A stretch of 39,736 bases of DNA. Source: Acidimicrobiales bacterium. GTDB lineage: Bacteria > Actinomycetota > Acidimicrobiia > Acidimicrobiales > VFJN01. Below the pieces are notes generated by a model. It made no database searches and was not told the origin of the DNA. It saw nothing but the letters and a program-made list of their open reading frames with translations. This document shows positions 1 through 6,792 of this stretch, piece after piece. The stretch's first letter is position 1; each line of letters opens with the position of its first letter. The position numbers and the translations under genes were made by a program. The stretch is taken from NCBI GenBank assembly GCA_035316325.1, contig DATHJB010000187.1, positions 1 through 39,736 on the forward strand. The letters are read 5' to 3'.

Positions 1-2
1 AT

Positions 3-74
3 CTCCAACTCGTCGGTGTCGATACGTTTGCGGGTGGCGCAATGGTGGTCACCTACGCGCCGACGGGATCTTGA
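3..74 (+). CDS. Possible 3' end of an upstream gene (partial, unidentified)
   Basis: Frame 3 is open from the window edge to a TGA at 72-74 and would encode about 23 residues ending in AMVVTYAPTGS. The composition is compatible with coding sequence, but the fragment is too short to name and other frames are also open here. The function is unknown and this may not be a gene end at all. Confidence 0.25.
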   Translation, partial: LQLVGVDTFAGGAMVVTYAPTGS

Positions 75-337
75 GGGGGCCGGCGTTCGTCAGCCTGATC
101 CGTTCGTCATCGAGCTTCGGGAGATACCTCGCTTCGCAGACGGCCCGGCCTCGAGTCGCCTGTGAGACTCGCGTTCCTTACCTCGTCGGCCCGAAATTCA
201 CCTGGCGGCTTCCTTCCTCTATTTCTCCGAGGGGCGTCAGATCGCCGCGGCGAACTCAGGCGCTGATCACCGCAACCCCGGGATGAACGCGGGGCTTGTC
301 TCGGCGGGGCCAGGGGCTGGCCGCGGTCGGTCGTGCT
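75..337. other. Intergenic stretch with no recognisable gene
   Basis: Small open frames run through this segment, but none has a convincing ribosome binding site or a recognisable family. I see no RNA gene here. The composition is slightly less GC-rich than the neighbouring genes. Confidence 0.4.
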
Positions 338-361
338 ATTTTCCGCACACCTTTAGAAAAT
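338..361. promoter_or_regulatory. Inverted repeat upstream of the first SDR gene
   Basis: ATTTTC (338-343) and GAAAAT (356-361) form exact inverted arms separated by 12 bases, in an AT-rich patch about 20 bases before the SDR start codon. The position fits an operator or core promoter. No regulator can be assigned. Confidence 0.3.
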
Positions 362-380
362 TCGTCGATCGGGGGACCAC

Positions 381-1244
381 ATGCAGGATCTCGGGGGAAG
401 GGTCGCCGTCGTCACGGGTGGCGCGGGTGGCATCGGCAGGGCGCTGGTGGAGCGCTTCGTAGCCGAGGGGATGCGGGTGGTCGTGGCCGACGTGGAGGTG
501 GCGGCGCTGGAGCGGACGGTCGCCGAGCTGCGGGACGGTGGCGCGGAGGTGACCGGCGTGCCGACGGACGTGACGTCGTTCGAGTCGGTCTGCGCACTCG
601 CCGACGCGGCCTACGCCGCCTACGGGGCCGTCCACGTGCTGTGCAACAACGCCGGGGTCGGACCGCCGGGCGGGCTGGTGTGGGAGACGACGCCGAACGA
701 CTGGAGGTGGGCGTTCGGTGTGAACGTGTTCGGGGTGGCGCACGGCATCCAGGCGTTCGTGCCCCGGATGCTGGAGTCCGGCGAGGAGGGGATCGTGATC
801 AACACGTCGTCGCCCGACGGCCCCATCACCCCCATGCCCCAGGCGTCCGTGTACGCCGCCACGAAGTGCGCGGTGACCTGCGTGACGGAGTGCCTCGCCG
901 CGCAGCTGTCGGATCAGGAGGCGAAGGTGTCGGCCGCGGTGTTCTACCCGTCGGGCAAGGGGTTGCTCGACACCGGCCTGTGGACGTCGGATCGCAACCG
1001 GCCGGCCGAGCTGGCGCGTGAGCGTCCCCGGTCGACACCGGCGCTGACCGTGGCCGCGCTCCGGGAGCAGGGCGTGCCGGTGCAGCCGCTCGACGAGCTC
1101 GCCGACATGGTGGTCCAGGGCATCAGAGAGGGCCGCTTCGTGCTGCTCCTGGACGTGGAGCGACACGTCGGGACGCTGCGCGACCGGGCCGAGAGGATCG
1201 CGGCGCTCGAGAACCCCACCGTCGTCCACCAGATGGGCGGTTGA
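381..1244 (+). CDS. SDR family NAD(P)-dependent oxidoreductase
   Basis: A 287-residue classical short-chain dehydrogenase/reductase, expected to be cytoplasmic and to oxidise or reduce an alcohol/ketone pair. Visible motifs are the nucleotide-binding TGGAGGIG (residues 12-19), an aspartate after the second beta strand (VVADVE) that favours NAD, NNAG at 89-92, a catalytic serine near 143, and Y158 with K162 (YAATK). The length is slightly above the usual 250 because of a C-terminal extension. The start is supported by GGGGGA 5 bases before the ATG. It is transcribed on its own and converges with the TetR gene downstream, so its link to the Rieske/transporter operon is only by proximity. The substrate is unknown; the family is certain. 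Confidence 0.92.
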   Translation: MQDLGGRVAVVTGGAGGIGRALVERFVAEGMRVVVADVEVAALERTVAELRDGGAEVTGVPTDVTSFESVCALADAAYAAYGAVHVLCNNAGVGPPGGLVWETTPNDWRWAFGVNVFGVAHGIQAFVPRMLESGEEGIVINTSSPDGPITPMPQASVYAATKCAVTCVTECLAAQLSDQEAKVSAAVFYPSGKGLLDTGLWTSDRNRPAELARERPRSTPALTVAALREQGVPVQPLDELADMVVQGIREGRFVLLLDVERHVGTLRDRAERIAALENPTVVHQMGG

Positions 1245-1258
1245 CCACGCAGGATGGT

Positions 1259-1274
1259 CCCTGACCGGTCAGGG
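1259..1274. terminator. Perfect palindrome between convergent SDR and TetR genes
   Basis: CCCTGACCGGTCAGGG is an exact 16-base palindrome placed between the ends of two convergent genes, and it includes the TetR stop codon. It could fold into a 6-bp stem and serve as a bidirectional terminator. No U-tract follows, so this is tentative. Confidence 0.35.
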
Positions 1275-1988
1275 GCCGGCGGCGTCGTCGAGGAGGGCGC
1301 GGATCGGCTCCCAGTCGAGGCCCTGCCGGGTGGCGATCCCGCAGAGCGCGGTGGTGATGCGCTCCCGGAAGGGCTCCCGGCCGTGATCGGCGATCGCGGC
1401 GTGGAGCCGGCGGAGGTTCGGCAGCTCGTCGGGTGGGTGCTGGTCGAGCACCTCCCAGTGGTCGGCGCCGAGGGGCTGGCCGGCCGCGCGGGTCTCCTGC
1501 TCGCGGATGGCGCCGACGGCCGTGCCGATCGCGCACGAGATGACGAGCTGGTAGGCGGCGTCGGCCTCGAGGATCGTGAAGCCCTGCCGCACGAGCACGT
1601 CGAGGACGCCGTCGACGTTGACCGCGATGACCTCCGCCGAGATGGCGCCCTCGAGGTACTGGGTCAGGAGTCCGGGGTGGGCGATGAAGGCGTCGCGGTT
1701 GTAGTCCGCCCACTCGGACAGCCAGAGCGCCCAGTGTTGACCGTGGTCCTGGGGCAGCGGCACCCGCGCCGCGGTGTACTCCGCGGCCAAGTGCATCAGG
1801 TCGTCCTTGCTGGACACGTGGTGGTAGAGGGCGGAGATGGAGACGTCGAGGTGGTTCGCCACCGCTCGCAGGGTCAGGCCCTCGAGGCCGAGCTCGTGGG
1901 CCGCCGCGGCGATCATCGACCGGCTGATGCGCGGTGGCCGGCCGCGGCCCGGGCGTTCGCTCGCCGCCGCCGGCGTGGGTGTGGCCAT
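1269..1988 (-). CDS. TetR family transcriptional regulator
   Basis: A 239-residue TetR-type repressor. After a disordered N-terminus rich in Pro, Ala and Arg, the helix-turn-helix lies at about residues 36-63 (LTLRAVANHLDVSISALYHH, followed by the SSKDDL that starts helix 4). The remainder is the helical ligand-binding and dimerisation domain, similar in layout to TetR_C families. It is divergent from the Rieske gene, with 134 bases between the two start codons, so control of the Rieske-transporter operon and of itself is the natural inference. A partial palindrome overlapping the probable Rieske -10 at 2059-2080 is the candidate operator, and a better copy sits at 10739-10760. The inducer is not deducible. 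Confidence 0.9.
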   Translation of the reverse strand: MATPTPAAASERPGRGRPPRISRSMIAAAAHELGLEGLTLRAVANHLDVSISALYHHVSSKDDLMHLAAEYTAARVPLPQDHGQHWALWLSEWADYNRDAFIAHPGLLTQYLEGAISAEVIAVNVDGVLDVLVRQGFTILEADAAYQLVISCAIGTAVGAIREQETRAAGQPLGADHWEVLDQHPPDELPNLRRLHAAIADHGREPFRERITTALCGIATRQGLDWEPIRALLDDAAGP

Positions 1989-2034
1989 GGGCGCACCGTA
2001 CCTCCGGTGGCAGCGCGGCGGGGAAGCGCCGCCC

Positions 2035-2080
2035 TTGCGTGCTGCCTGGTCGTATGGAATTATCTACAAAGGATCGGAAA
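2035..2080 (+). promoter_or_regulatory. Probable promoter and operator of the Rieske-transporter operon
   Basis: TTGCGT (2035-2040) and AATTAT (2058-2063) are spaced by 17 bases, a plausible -35/-10 pair. The sequence ATTATC-N9-TCGGAAA (2059-2080) overlaps the -10 and matches in spacing and end sequence the palindrome ATTATC-N9-TCGATAA before the amidohydrolase gene at 10774. It lies between the divergent TetR and Rieske genes. Assignment to that TetR protein is inferred. Confidence 0.45.
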
Positions 2081-2122
2081 TTCGATGAGTCGCCGTGAGG
2101 CGGGCTCCGGGGGGAGCTGACC

Positions 2123-3166
2123 ATGACCGATGTGAGCGACGACATCGTCCTCGGCGAGCTGACGGCGACCGACATCAACGGAGCGAACGGCGGGCTCCCG
2201 GCGGGTCTCCCCATGCCCCGGGATCCCGATCTGCTGACCGACATGGACCGGCGGCAGCGGGTGACGACCTTCGTCGGCGACCGCTACCCGTTCCCGGTGC
2301 CGAACGGCTGGTTCGTCGTCGCCGAGGCGTCCGACCTGGGTCCCGGCGAGGTCCGGGCGCTGCACTACTTCGACCGCGACCTCGTCCTCTACCGCGCCGC
2401 CGACGGGGCGCCGCACGTGCTCGACGCCCACTGCCCGCACCTCGGTGCCCATCTGGCGGTGGGAGGGCGGGTGGAGGGCGAGTGCATCCGCTGCCCGTTC
2501 CACAGCTGGCGGTTCGACGGGGCCTCGGGTCACTGCGTCGAGATCCCCTACGGCGACGTCAAGCACATCCCGCCGAAGGCGCACGCCCGTCCGTACCCCA
2601 CCATCGAGCGCAACCACATGATCTGGGCCTGGTACCACGCCCAGGGCGGTGAGCCCTTCTACGACGTGCCCGTGGTGCCCGAGTTCCACGACGACGACTG
2701 GTCGCCGATCCTCGTGCGCACCTTCGAGATCCGGGTCTCCGCCCAGGACATGGCCGAGAACAACGTGGACTTCTCCCACTTCCGGTTCGTGCACGGGTCC
2801 GACGGCATCCCCGAGGACGAGTTCGTCACCGACGGCACCTACAAGAAGGCCGTGGGCGGTGGCGGCAACTTCGTGCGGGAGGGCTACGGCCTGGGCCTCG
2901 GCGTGCTCCGGGTGAAGGGCTACGTCACGTTCCTGTCGTCCACCACGCCCATCGACGCCGGCAACGTCGTGGTGCGCTGGATCTTCACGTCGCCCAAGGC
3001 CAACGGCGAGACCGCCGCCGAGGACGCGGCCGCCTCGTTCTGCGCGGGCGTCTCGCAGGACATTCCGATCTGGGAGAACAAGGTCTACCGCGACCCGCCG
3101 GTCGTCACGAAGACCGAGAAGCTCATCCTCGAGCATCGCCGCTGGTCACAGCAGTTCTACTCGTAA
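2123..3166 (+). CDS. Rieske [2Fe-2S] non-heme iron oxygenase, KshA / DAF-36 (Neverland)-like
   Basis: The 347-residue terminal component of a Rieske oxygenase, which would use O2 and electrons from a separate reductase to hydroxylate or desaturate its substrate. The Rieske cluster ligands are visible as C104-x-H106 and C124-x2-H127 (HCPHLGAH and CPFHSW). The mononuclear iron site is H219, H224 (NNVDFSHFRFVH) and probably D313 in QDIPIWENK. The CPHLGAH form, the QDxxIW segment and the C-terminal RRWSQQFY resemble the steroid-acting KshA and DAF-36/Neverland (cholesterol 7-desaturase) families more than ring-hydroxylating alpha subunits. No reductase gene lies in the window, so the partner is encoded elsewhere. 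It is the first gene of the operon with the Liv-type transporter. A steroid-like substrate is inference. Confidence 0.9.
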   Translation: MTDVSDDIVLGELTATDINGANGGLPAGLPMPRDPDLLTDMDRRQRVTTFVGDRYPFPVPNGWFVVAEASDLGPGEVRALHYFDRDLVLYRAADGAPHVLDAHCPHLGAHLAVGGRVEGECIRCPFHSWRFDGASGHCVEIPYGDVKHIPPKAHARPYPTIERNHMIWAWYHAQGGEPFYDVPVVPEFHDDDWSPILVRTFEIRVSAQDMAENNVDFSHFRFVHGSDGIPEDEFVTDGTYKKAVGGGGNFVREGYGLGLGVLRVKGYVTFLSSTTPIDAGNVVVRWIFTSPKANGETAAEDAAASFCAGVSQDIPIWENKVYRDPPVVTKTEKLILEHRRWSQQFYS

Positions 3167-3194
3167 GAGTCTGCAAGCAACGGGGGAAATCATC

Positions 3195-4529
3195 ATGAGG
3201 AGGCTCGGACAGGCCGCGTCCGTCGCGGTCTCGTTGGCGCTGCTCGCGTTCGGGTGCACCAGCGACCCTGACGAACAGGGCAGCGGCGCCGGCGGCAGCG
3301 ACAGCGCCGGCGGCAGCGACAGCGGGGCCGCGGGGTCGACGAAGGGCCTGACCGACGACACCATCAGGATCGGCGTCATCGGCGCCGACTTCGGGGCGCT
3401 GGTGGAGGCCGGCCTGGTCCCCGACCTCGGGGACCAGCCGAAGATCGTCCAGTCGATCGTCGACGAGATCAACGCCGACGGGGGCATCGGCGGCCGGCAG
3501 ATCGAGGTCCGGCTCACGCTGGTCGACGGCGTCGCCGGCCCCGAGGCGGGCCAGGCGGCCTGCCTGGAGATGACCCAGGACTTCGGTGCCTTCGCCGTGG
3601 TCCTGACGCCGGCGATCAGCCGGAACGTCGCCCGCTGCACTGCCGTGACCAACGAGACGCTCACCCTCAGCCCCACCGGCTTCGACGAGGCGCTCTACGA
3701 GGAGGCGGAGGGCCGGCTGTTCACCGCCGGCTCGGACACGTCGATGAGCACGAACCGGCAGTACGCGGGCTGGGCGCACATGATGGACGCCGAGGGCGCC
3801 CTGGAGGGCAAGACCATCGGGGTCGTGACCGCCGAGCAGTCGCCCGAGTTCGTGGCCGCGGCCGAGGACACCCTGATCCCGGCGCTGGAGGAGCTCGGCC
3901 ACGAGGTGGCCGTCAACGTCGCGCTGCCCTGCCCGGAAGGCGACACCGACTGCGACCAGCACGAGGCCGCCGTCCAGCAGATGAAGGACGCCGGCGTCGA
4001 CTTCGTCTTCATGGCCGCCGCCAACCTCACCGGACCGACTCTCGTGCAGGCGGCCGAGAACCTCGACTTCCACCCCACGTGGGCGGCCAACGGCAACCAG
4101 GTGACCGACACGGTGTCGCAGTTCTTCGCCTCGGTGAAGGACGCCTGGGACGGGGCGATCGGCACGTCGACCGCGTTCGCCCTGCCCGAGGACATCACCG
4201 ACGAGGCCCGCGCCTGCAACGACGCGGTCGACGAGCACAGCGGCGAGGTGTACGAGCCCGGCTCCGACGCCTTCGGGTTCGCCTCCGTGCTGTGCCTCGT
4301 GGTGGAGCTCCTCGACGACGCGGGCGACGACATCGACGCCGCCGACCTGGGCCAGACCGCCATGATCCGGGGCATCGAGGGGCTGGGCGAGGTGACCCTC
4401 AACGCCGGGCCGCCAGGGTCGCTCTCGGCCGACAAGCACGACGCGGGCGACTACGTCTTCCTGTGCGACTTCAGCGCCGCCGACGAGGAGTTCGTCGAAC
4501 GGGCCGACGATCCCGTGAAGGTCGACTGA
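3195..4529 (+). CDS. LivJ-type ABC transporter substrate-binding lipoprotein
   Basis: A 444-residue exported lipoprotein: charged N-terminus (MRRLG), hydrophobic stretch and lipobox LLAFGC with the lipidated Cys at about 21, then a low-complexity Gly/Ser/Asp linker (about residues 30-48) and a type I periplasmic-binding fold (TIRIGVIGADFG at about residue 55; later IGVVTAEQSPEF). It belongs to the branched-chain amino acid (HAAT/Leu-Ile-Val binding) class, whose members in actinobacteria often bind aromatic or steroid-like carboxylates. RBS GGGGGAA precedes the ATG. It follows the Rieske gene by 28 bases and precedes the MFS-LivF and LivHMG genes, giving a complete transporter. Five or more Cys residues in the mature part could form disulfides. 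The ligand is unknown. Confidence 0.92.
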   Translation: MRRLGQAASVAVSLALLAFGCTSDPDEQGSGAGGSDSAGGSDSGAAGSTKGLTDDTIRIGVIGADFGALVEAGLVPDLGDQPKIVQSIVDEINADGGIGGRQIEVRLTLVDGVAGPEAGQAACLEMTQDFGAFAVVLTPAISRNVARCTAVTNETLTLSPTGFDEALYEEAEGRLFTAGSDTSMSTNRQYAGWAHMMDAEGALEGKTIGVVTAEQSPEFVAAAEDTLIPALEELGHEVAVNVALPCPEGDTDCDQHEAAVQQMKDAGVDFVFMAAANLTGPTLVQAAENLDFHPTWAANGNQVTDTVSQFFASVKDAWDGAIGTSTAFALPEDITDEARACNDAVDEHSGEVYEPGSDAFGFASVLCLVVELLDDAGDDIDAADLGQTAMIRGIEGLGEVTLNAGPPGSLSADKHDAGDYVFLCDFSAADEEFVERADDPVKVD

Positions 4530-4600
4530 TGAGCGAACGTCCGCGATGCAGTGAGCGTGGCCCGAGCGGCCCGGACGAAGGCCGAGAGCGGGAGACATGA
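4529..4600 (+). CDS. Possible 23-codon coupling ORF between binding protein and MFS-LivF
   Basis: An ATG overlaps the stop of the binding-protein gene (TGATG) and opens a 23-codon frame whose TGA overlaps the ATG of the MFS-LivF gene (ATGA). The peptide would be very charged (MSERPRCSERGPSGPDEGR...). It resembles nothing I know and may only be a translational relay or chance. The main argument is the exact overlap at both ends. Confidence 0.25.
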   Translation: MSERPRCSERGPSGPDEGRERET

Positions 4601-6792
4601 GCCGGCCGGAGGGCGTCGACACCGCCTCGCTGGCCGCGACCGTCCTCGCCGAGGAGGCCCGGCGGGAGGGCGAGCAGGTCGCGGCCCCGGTCGTCGTCAT
4701 CGCCGACGACCTCCTGCCCGGGGTCGGCGACGAGTCGATGTCCCTCCGGCAGGCCCTGCAGCTCGGGGGGACCACGACGCTCGTCGCCGTCGGCTTCGCC
4801 CGGGTGATCGACGCCTTCGACAACACGGCGCTGGCCGTGCTGGCGCCGGACATCCAGGCGAGCCTGGGCGCCTCGGACGCGGTGATGGGCGCGATCGGGG
4901 CCGCGTTCGGCGTGCTCTTCCTGCTGGGGTCGATCCCCGTCAGCACGCTGGCCGACCGCCACCCCCGCAAGCTCATCGCCGCCGTCTCGATGTCGCTGTG
5001 GGCCGTCGTGGTGTTCGCCACGGCCCTGGTGCAGAGCGCGTTCTGGCTGTTCATGGCCCGCCTCGGCACGGGCATCAGCCAGTCGTACGCCCTGCCCGTG
5101 AACGGCCCGCTCCTGGTGGACACGTACCCCATCCCGGCCCGCTCGCGGGTGTTCGCCGCCTACGGGTCGTTCGAGGTCGCCGGTCGCGTCCTGGCGCCCG
5201 TCTTCGCCGGCAGCGTCGCCGGCCTGATCGCGGGCCCTGACAGCTGGCGCTGGGTGTTCGTGGTCTCGGCGCTGCTCAGCCTGCCCGTGATCGCGGGCCT
5301 GTGGAGGATCCGTGAGCCGCGCCGGGGGCGCAACGAGATGCAGGCCGTGCTGGGGGAGGAGCTGGCGGAGGACGCCGGCGAGCTGCCGATCTCCATCGGC
5401 GTGGCGTTCGAGCGCCTGCGCAAGATCCGCAGCTTCCACTTCCTCCTGGCGGGCATGGCGGCGCTGGGCTTCTCGTTGTTCAGCATCCCGCTGTTCCTGA
5501 ACCTGTACCTGGAGGACGACCTGGGCATGTCGGCCTGGGAGCGCGGCGTCTTCGGGTCGCTCGTCGCCCTGCCGGGCGTGGCCGCGCTGGCCTACGCCGG
5601 GCCGCGGGCCGACACGCTGTTCCGGCGCAGCCCCGAGGCCGCGGTCGCCTTCGTCGGTGCGATGGTCGCCGGCTTCGGCGCCTTCATCGTCGCGGGGCTC
5701 TACATGCCGAACGTGGGGTCGCTCGGCGTGCTCTACGCCTGCGGCACCGCCCTGGCGCAGGCCGCCTTCGTCACGGTCGTCTCGGTGACGTCGTCGGTGA
5801 TCCCGTACCGCCTCCGGTCCCGGGGCATGGCCATGGTCGGCGTCTACGTGTTCCTGTTCGGCGGCTTCTTCGGGGCCGTGCTCACAGGCCTGCTGACCGA
5901 TGCGGTGGGCCGGCGGGCCGCCCTGACGCTGATCGTGCTGCCCTCCACCCTCGTCGGCGGGGCGCTCATCGCCTACGGCGCCCGCTACATCCGCGGCGAC
6001 ATCTCGCGGTGCGTCGAGGAGCTGCTGGAGGAGCGGCAGGAGGCCCGGCGCCTCCGGGACGACGATGCCGTCACCGCCGCGATCCAGGTGCGCAACCTCG
6101 ACTTCTCCTACGGCCCCGTCCAGGTGCTCTTCGGCATCGACCTCGACGTGCACCAGGGCGAGACCGTCGCCCTGCTCGGCACCAACGGGGCGGGGAAGTC
6201 GACGCTGCTGCGGGTGATCAGCGGCCTGGGGGTGGCGACGCGCGGGGTCGTACGGCTCCACGGTCGGACCATCACGTACTGCGACCCGGAGCTGCGGGCG
6301 AAGATCGGGATCGTCCAGCTCATGGGCGGCAACGCCGTGTTCCCCACGCTCTCGGTCGACGAGAACCTCCGCATGGCCGGCTTCCTCCACGACGGCGCCG
6401 ACCTGGAGCGCCGGGTCGCCGAGGCGTTCACGCGGTTCCCCGAGCTGGAACGGCGCCGGCGCTCGACCGCGGGCGACCTGTCCGGCGGGCAGCAGCAGAT
6501 GCTGGCGCTGGCCATGGCCCTCATGCACGAGCCCGAGGTCCTGATCATCGACGAGCTGTCCCTCGGCCTCGCCCCGATCATGGTGCAGGAGCTGCTGGCC
6601 ACGGTCCGCGACCTCAAGGCGCAGGGGCTGACGATGATCATCGTCGAGCAGTCGTTGAACGTGGCACTGGCGGTGGCCGACCGGGCCGTGTTCATGGAGA
6701 AGGGCCAGATCCGCTTCGACGGCCCCGCCCGCGAACTGGCCGAGCGCGACGACCTCGCCCGGGCCGTGTTCCTGGGGCAGGCCGCGACGTGA
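4597..6792 (+). CDS. Fusion of an MFS transporter with a LivF-type ABC ATPase
   Basis: A single 731-residue protein with two parts. Residues about 55-465 form a 12-helix major facilitator domain (spinster/sugar-phosphate-like), with the MFS motif A region STLADRHPRKL at 116-126 and the central loop near 235-275. After a charged helical linker (RCVEELLEERQEARRLRDDD, 471-490) comes a complete ABC ATPase: Walker A GTNGAGKST (528-536), Q-loop Q574, signature LSGGQQQ (628-634), Walker B VLIIDELSLGLAP (648-660), and the VEQ sequence typical of LivF where other ABC proteins have the switch histidine. The next gene supplies LivH, LivM and LivG, so this ATPase completes that system. What the MFS half adds is unknown. 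The reading frame is continuous with no sign of a frameshift. Start chosen after a GGGAG site. Confidence 0.9.
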   Translation: MSRPEGVDTASLAATVLAEEARREGEQVAAPVVVIADDLLPGVGDESMSLRQALQLGGTTTLVAVGFARVIDAFDNTALAVLAPDIQASLGASDAVMGAIGAAFGVLFLLGSIPVSTLADRHPRKLIAAVSMSLWAVVVFATALVQSAFWLFMARLGTGISQSYALPVNGPLLVDTYPIPARSRVFAAYGSFEVAGRVLAPVFAGSVAGLIAGPDSWRWVFVVSALLSLPVIAGLWRIREPRRGRNEMQAVLGEELAEDAGELPISIGVAFERLRKIRSFHFLLAGMAALGFSLFSIPLFLNLYLEDDLGMSAWERGVFGSLVALPGVAALAYAGPRADTLFRRSPEAAVAFVGAMVAGFGAFIVAGLYMPNVGSLGVLYACGTALAQAAFVTVVSVTSSVIPYRLRSRGMAMVGVYVFLFGGFFGAVLTGLLTDAVGRRAALTLIVLPSTLVGGALIAYGARYIRGDISRCVEELLEERQEARRLRDDDAVTAAIQVRNLDFSYGPVQVLFGIDLDVHQGETVALLGTNGAGKSTLLRVISGLGVATRGVVRLHGRTITYCDPELRAKIGIVQLMGGNAVFPTLSVDENLRMAGFLHDGADLERRVAEAFTRFPELERRRRSTAGDLSGGQQQMLALAMALMHEPEVLIIDELSLGLAPIMVQELLATVRDLKAQGLTMIIVEQSLNVALAVADRAVFMEKGQIRFDGPARELAERDDLARAVFLGQAAT

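Noticed and set aside
6009..6788. Long upstream extension of the LivHMG frame
   Set aside because: It lies entirely inside the MFS-LivF gene in another frame, is Arg/Gly/Pro-rich without motifs, and a GTG overlapping the previous stop gives a proper start at 6789.
4597..6792. Frameshift or misassembly as the cause of the MFS-LivF fusion
   Set aside because: The linker is a plausible charged helix in the same frame, codon use is uniform across the junction, and no stop or start signal is found at the boundary; comparison with relatives would still be decisive.
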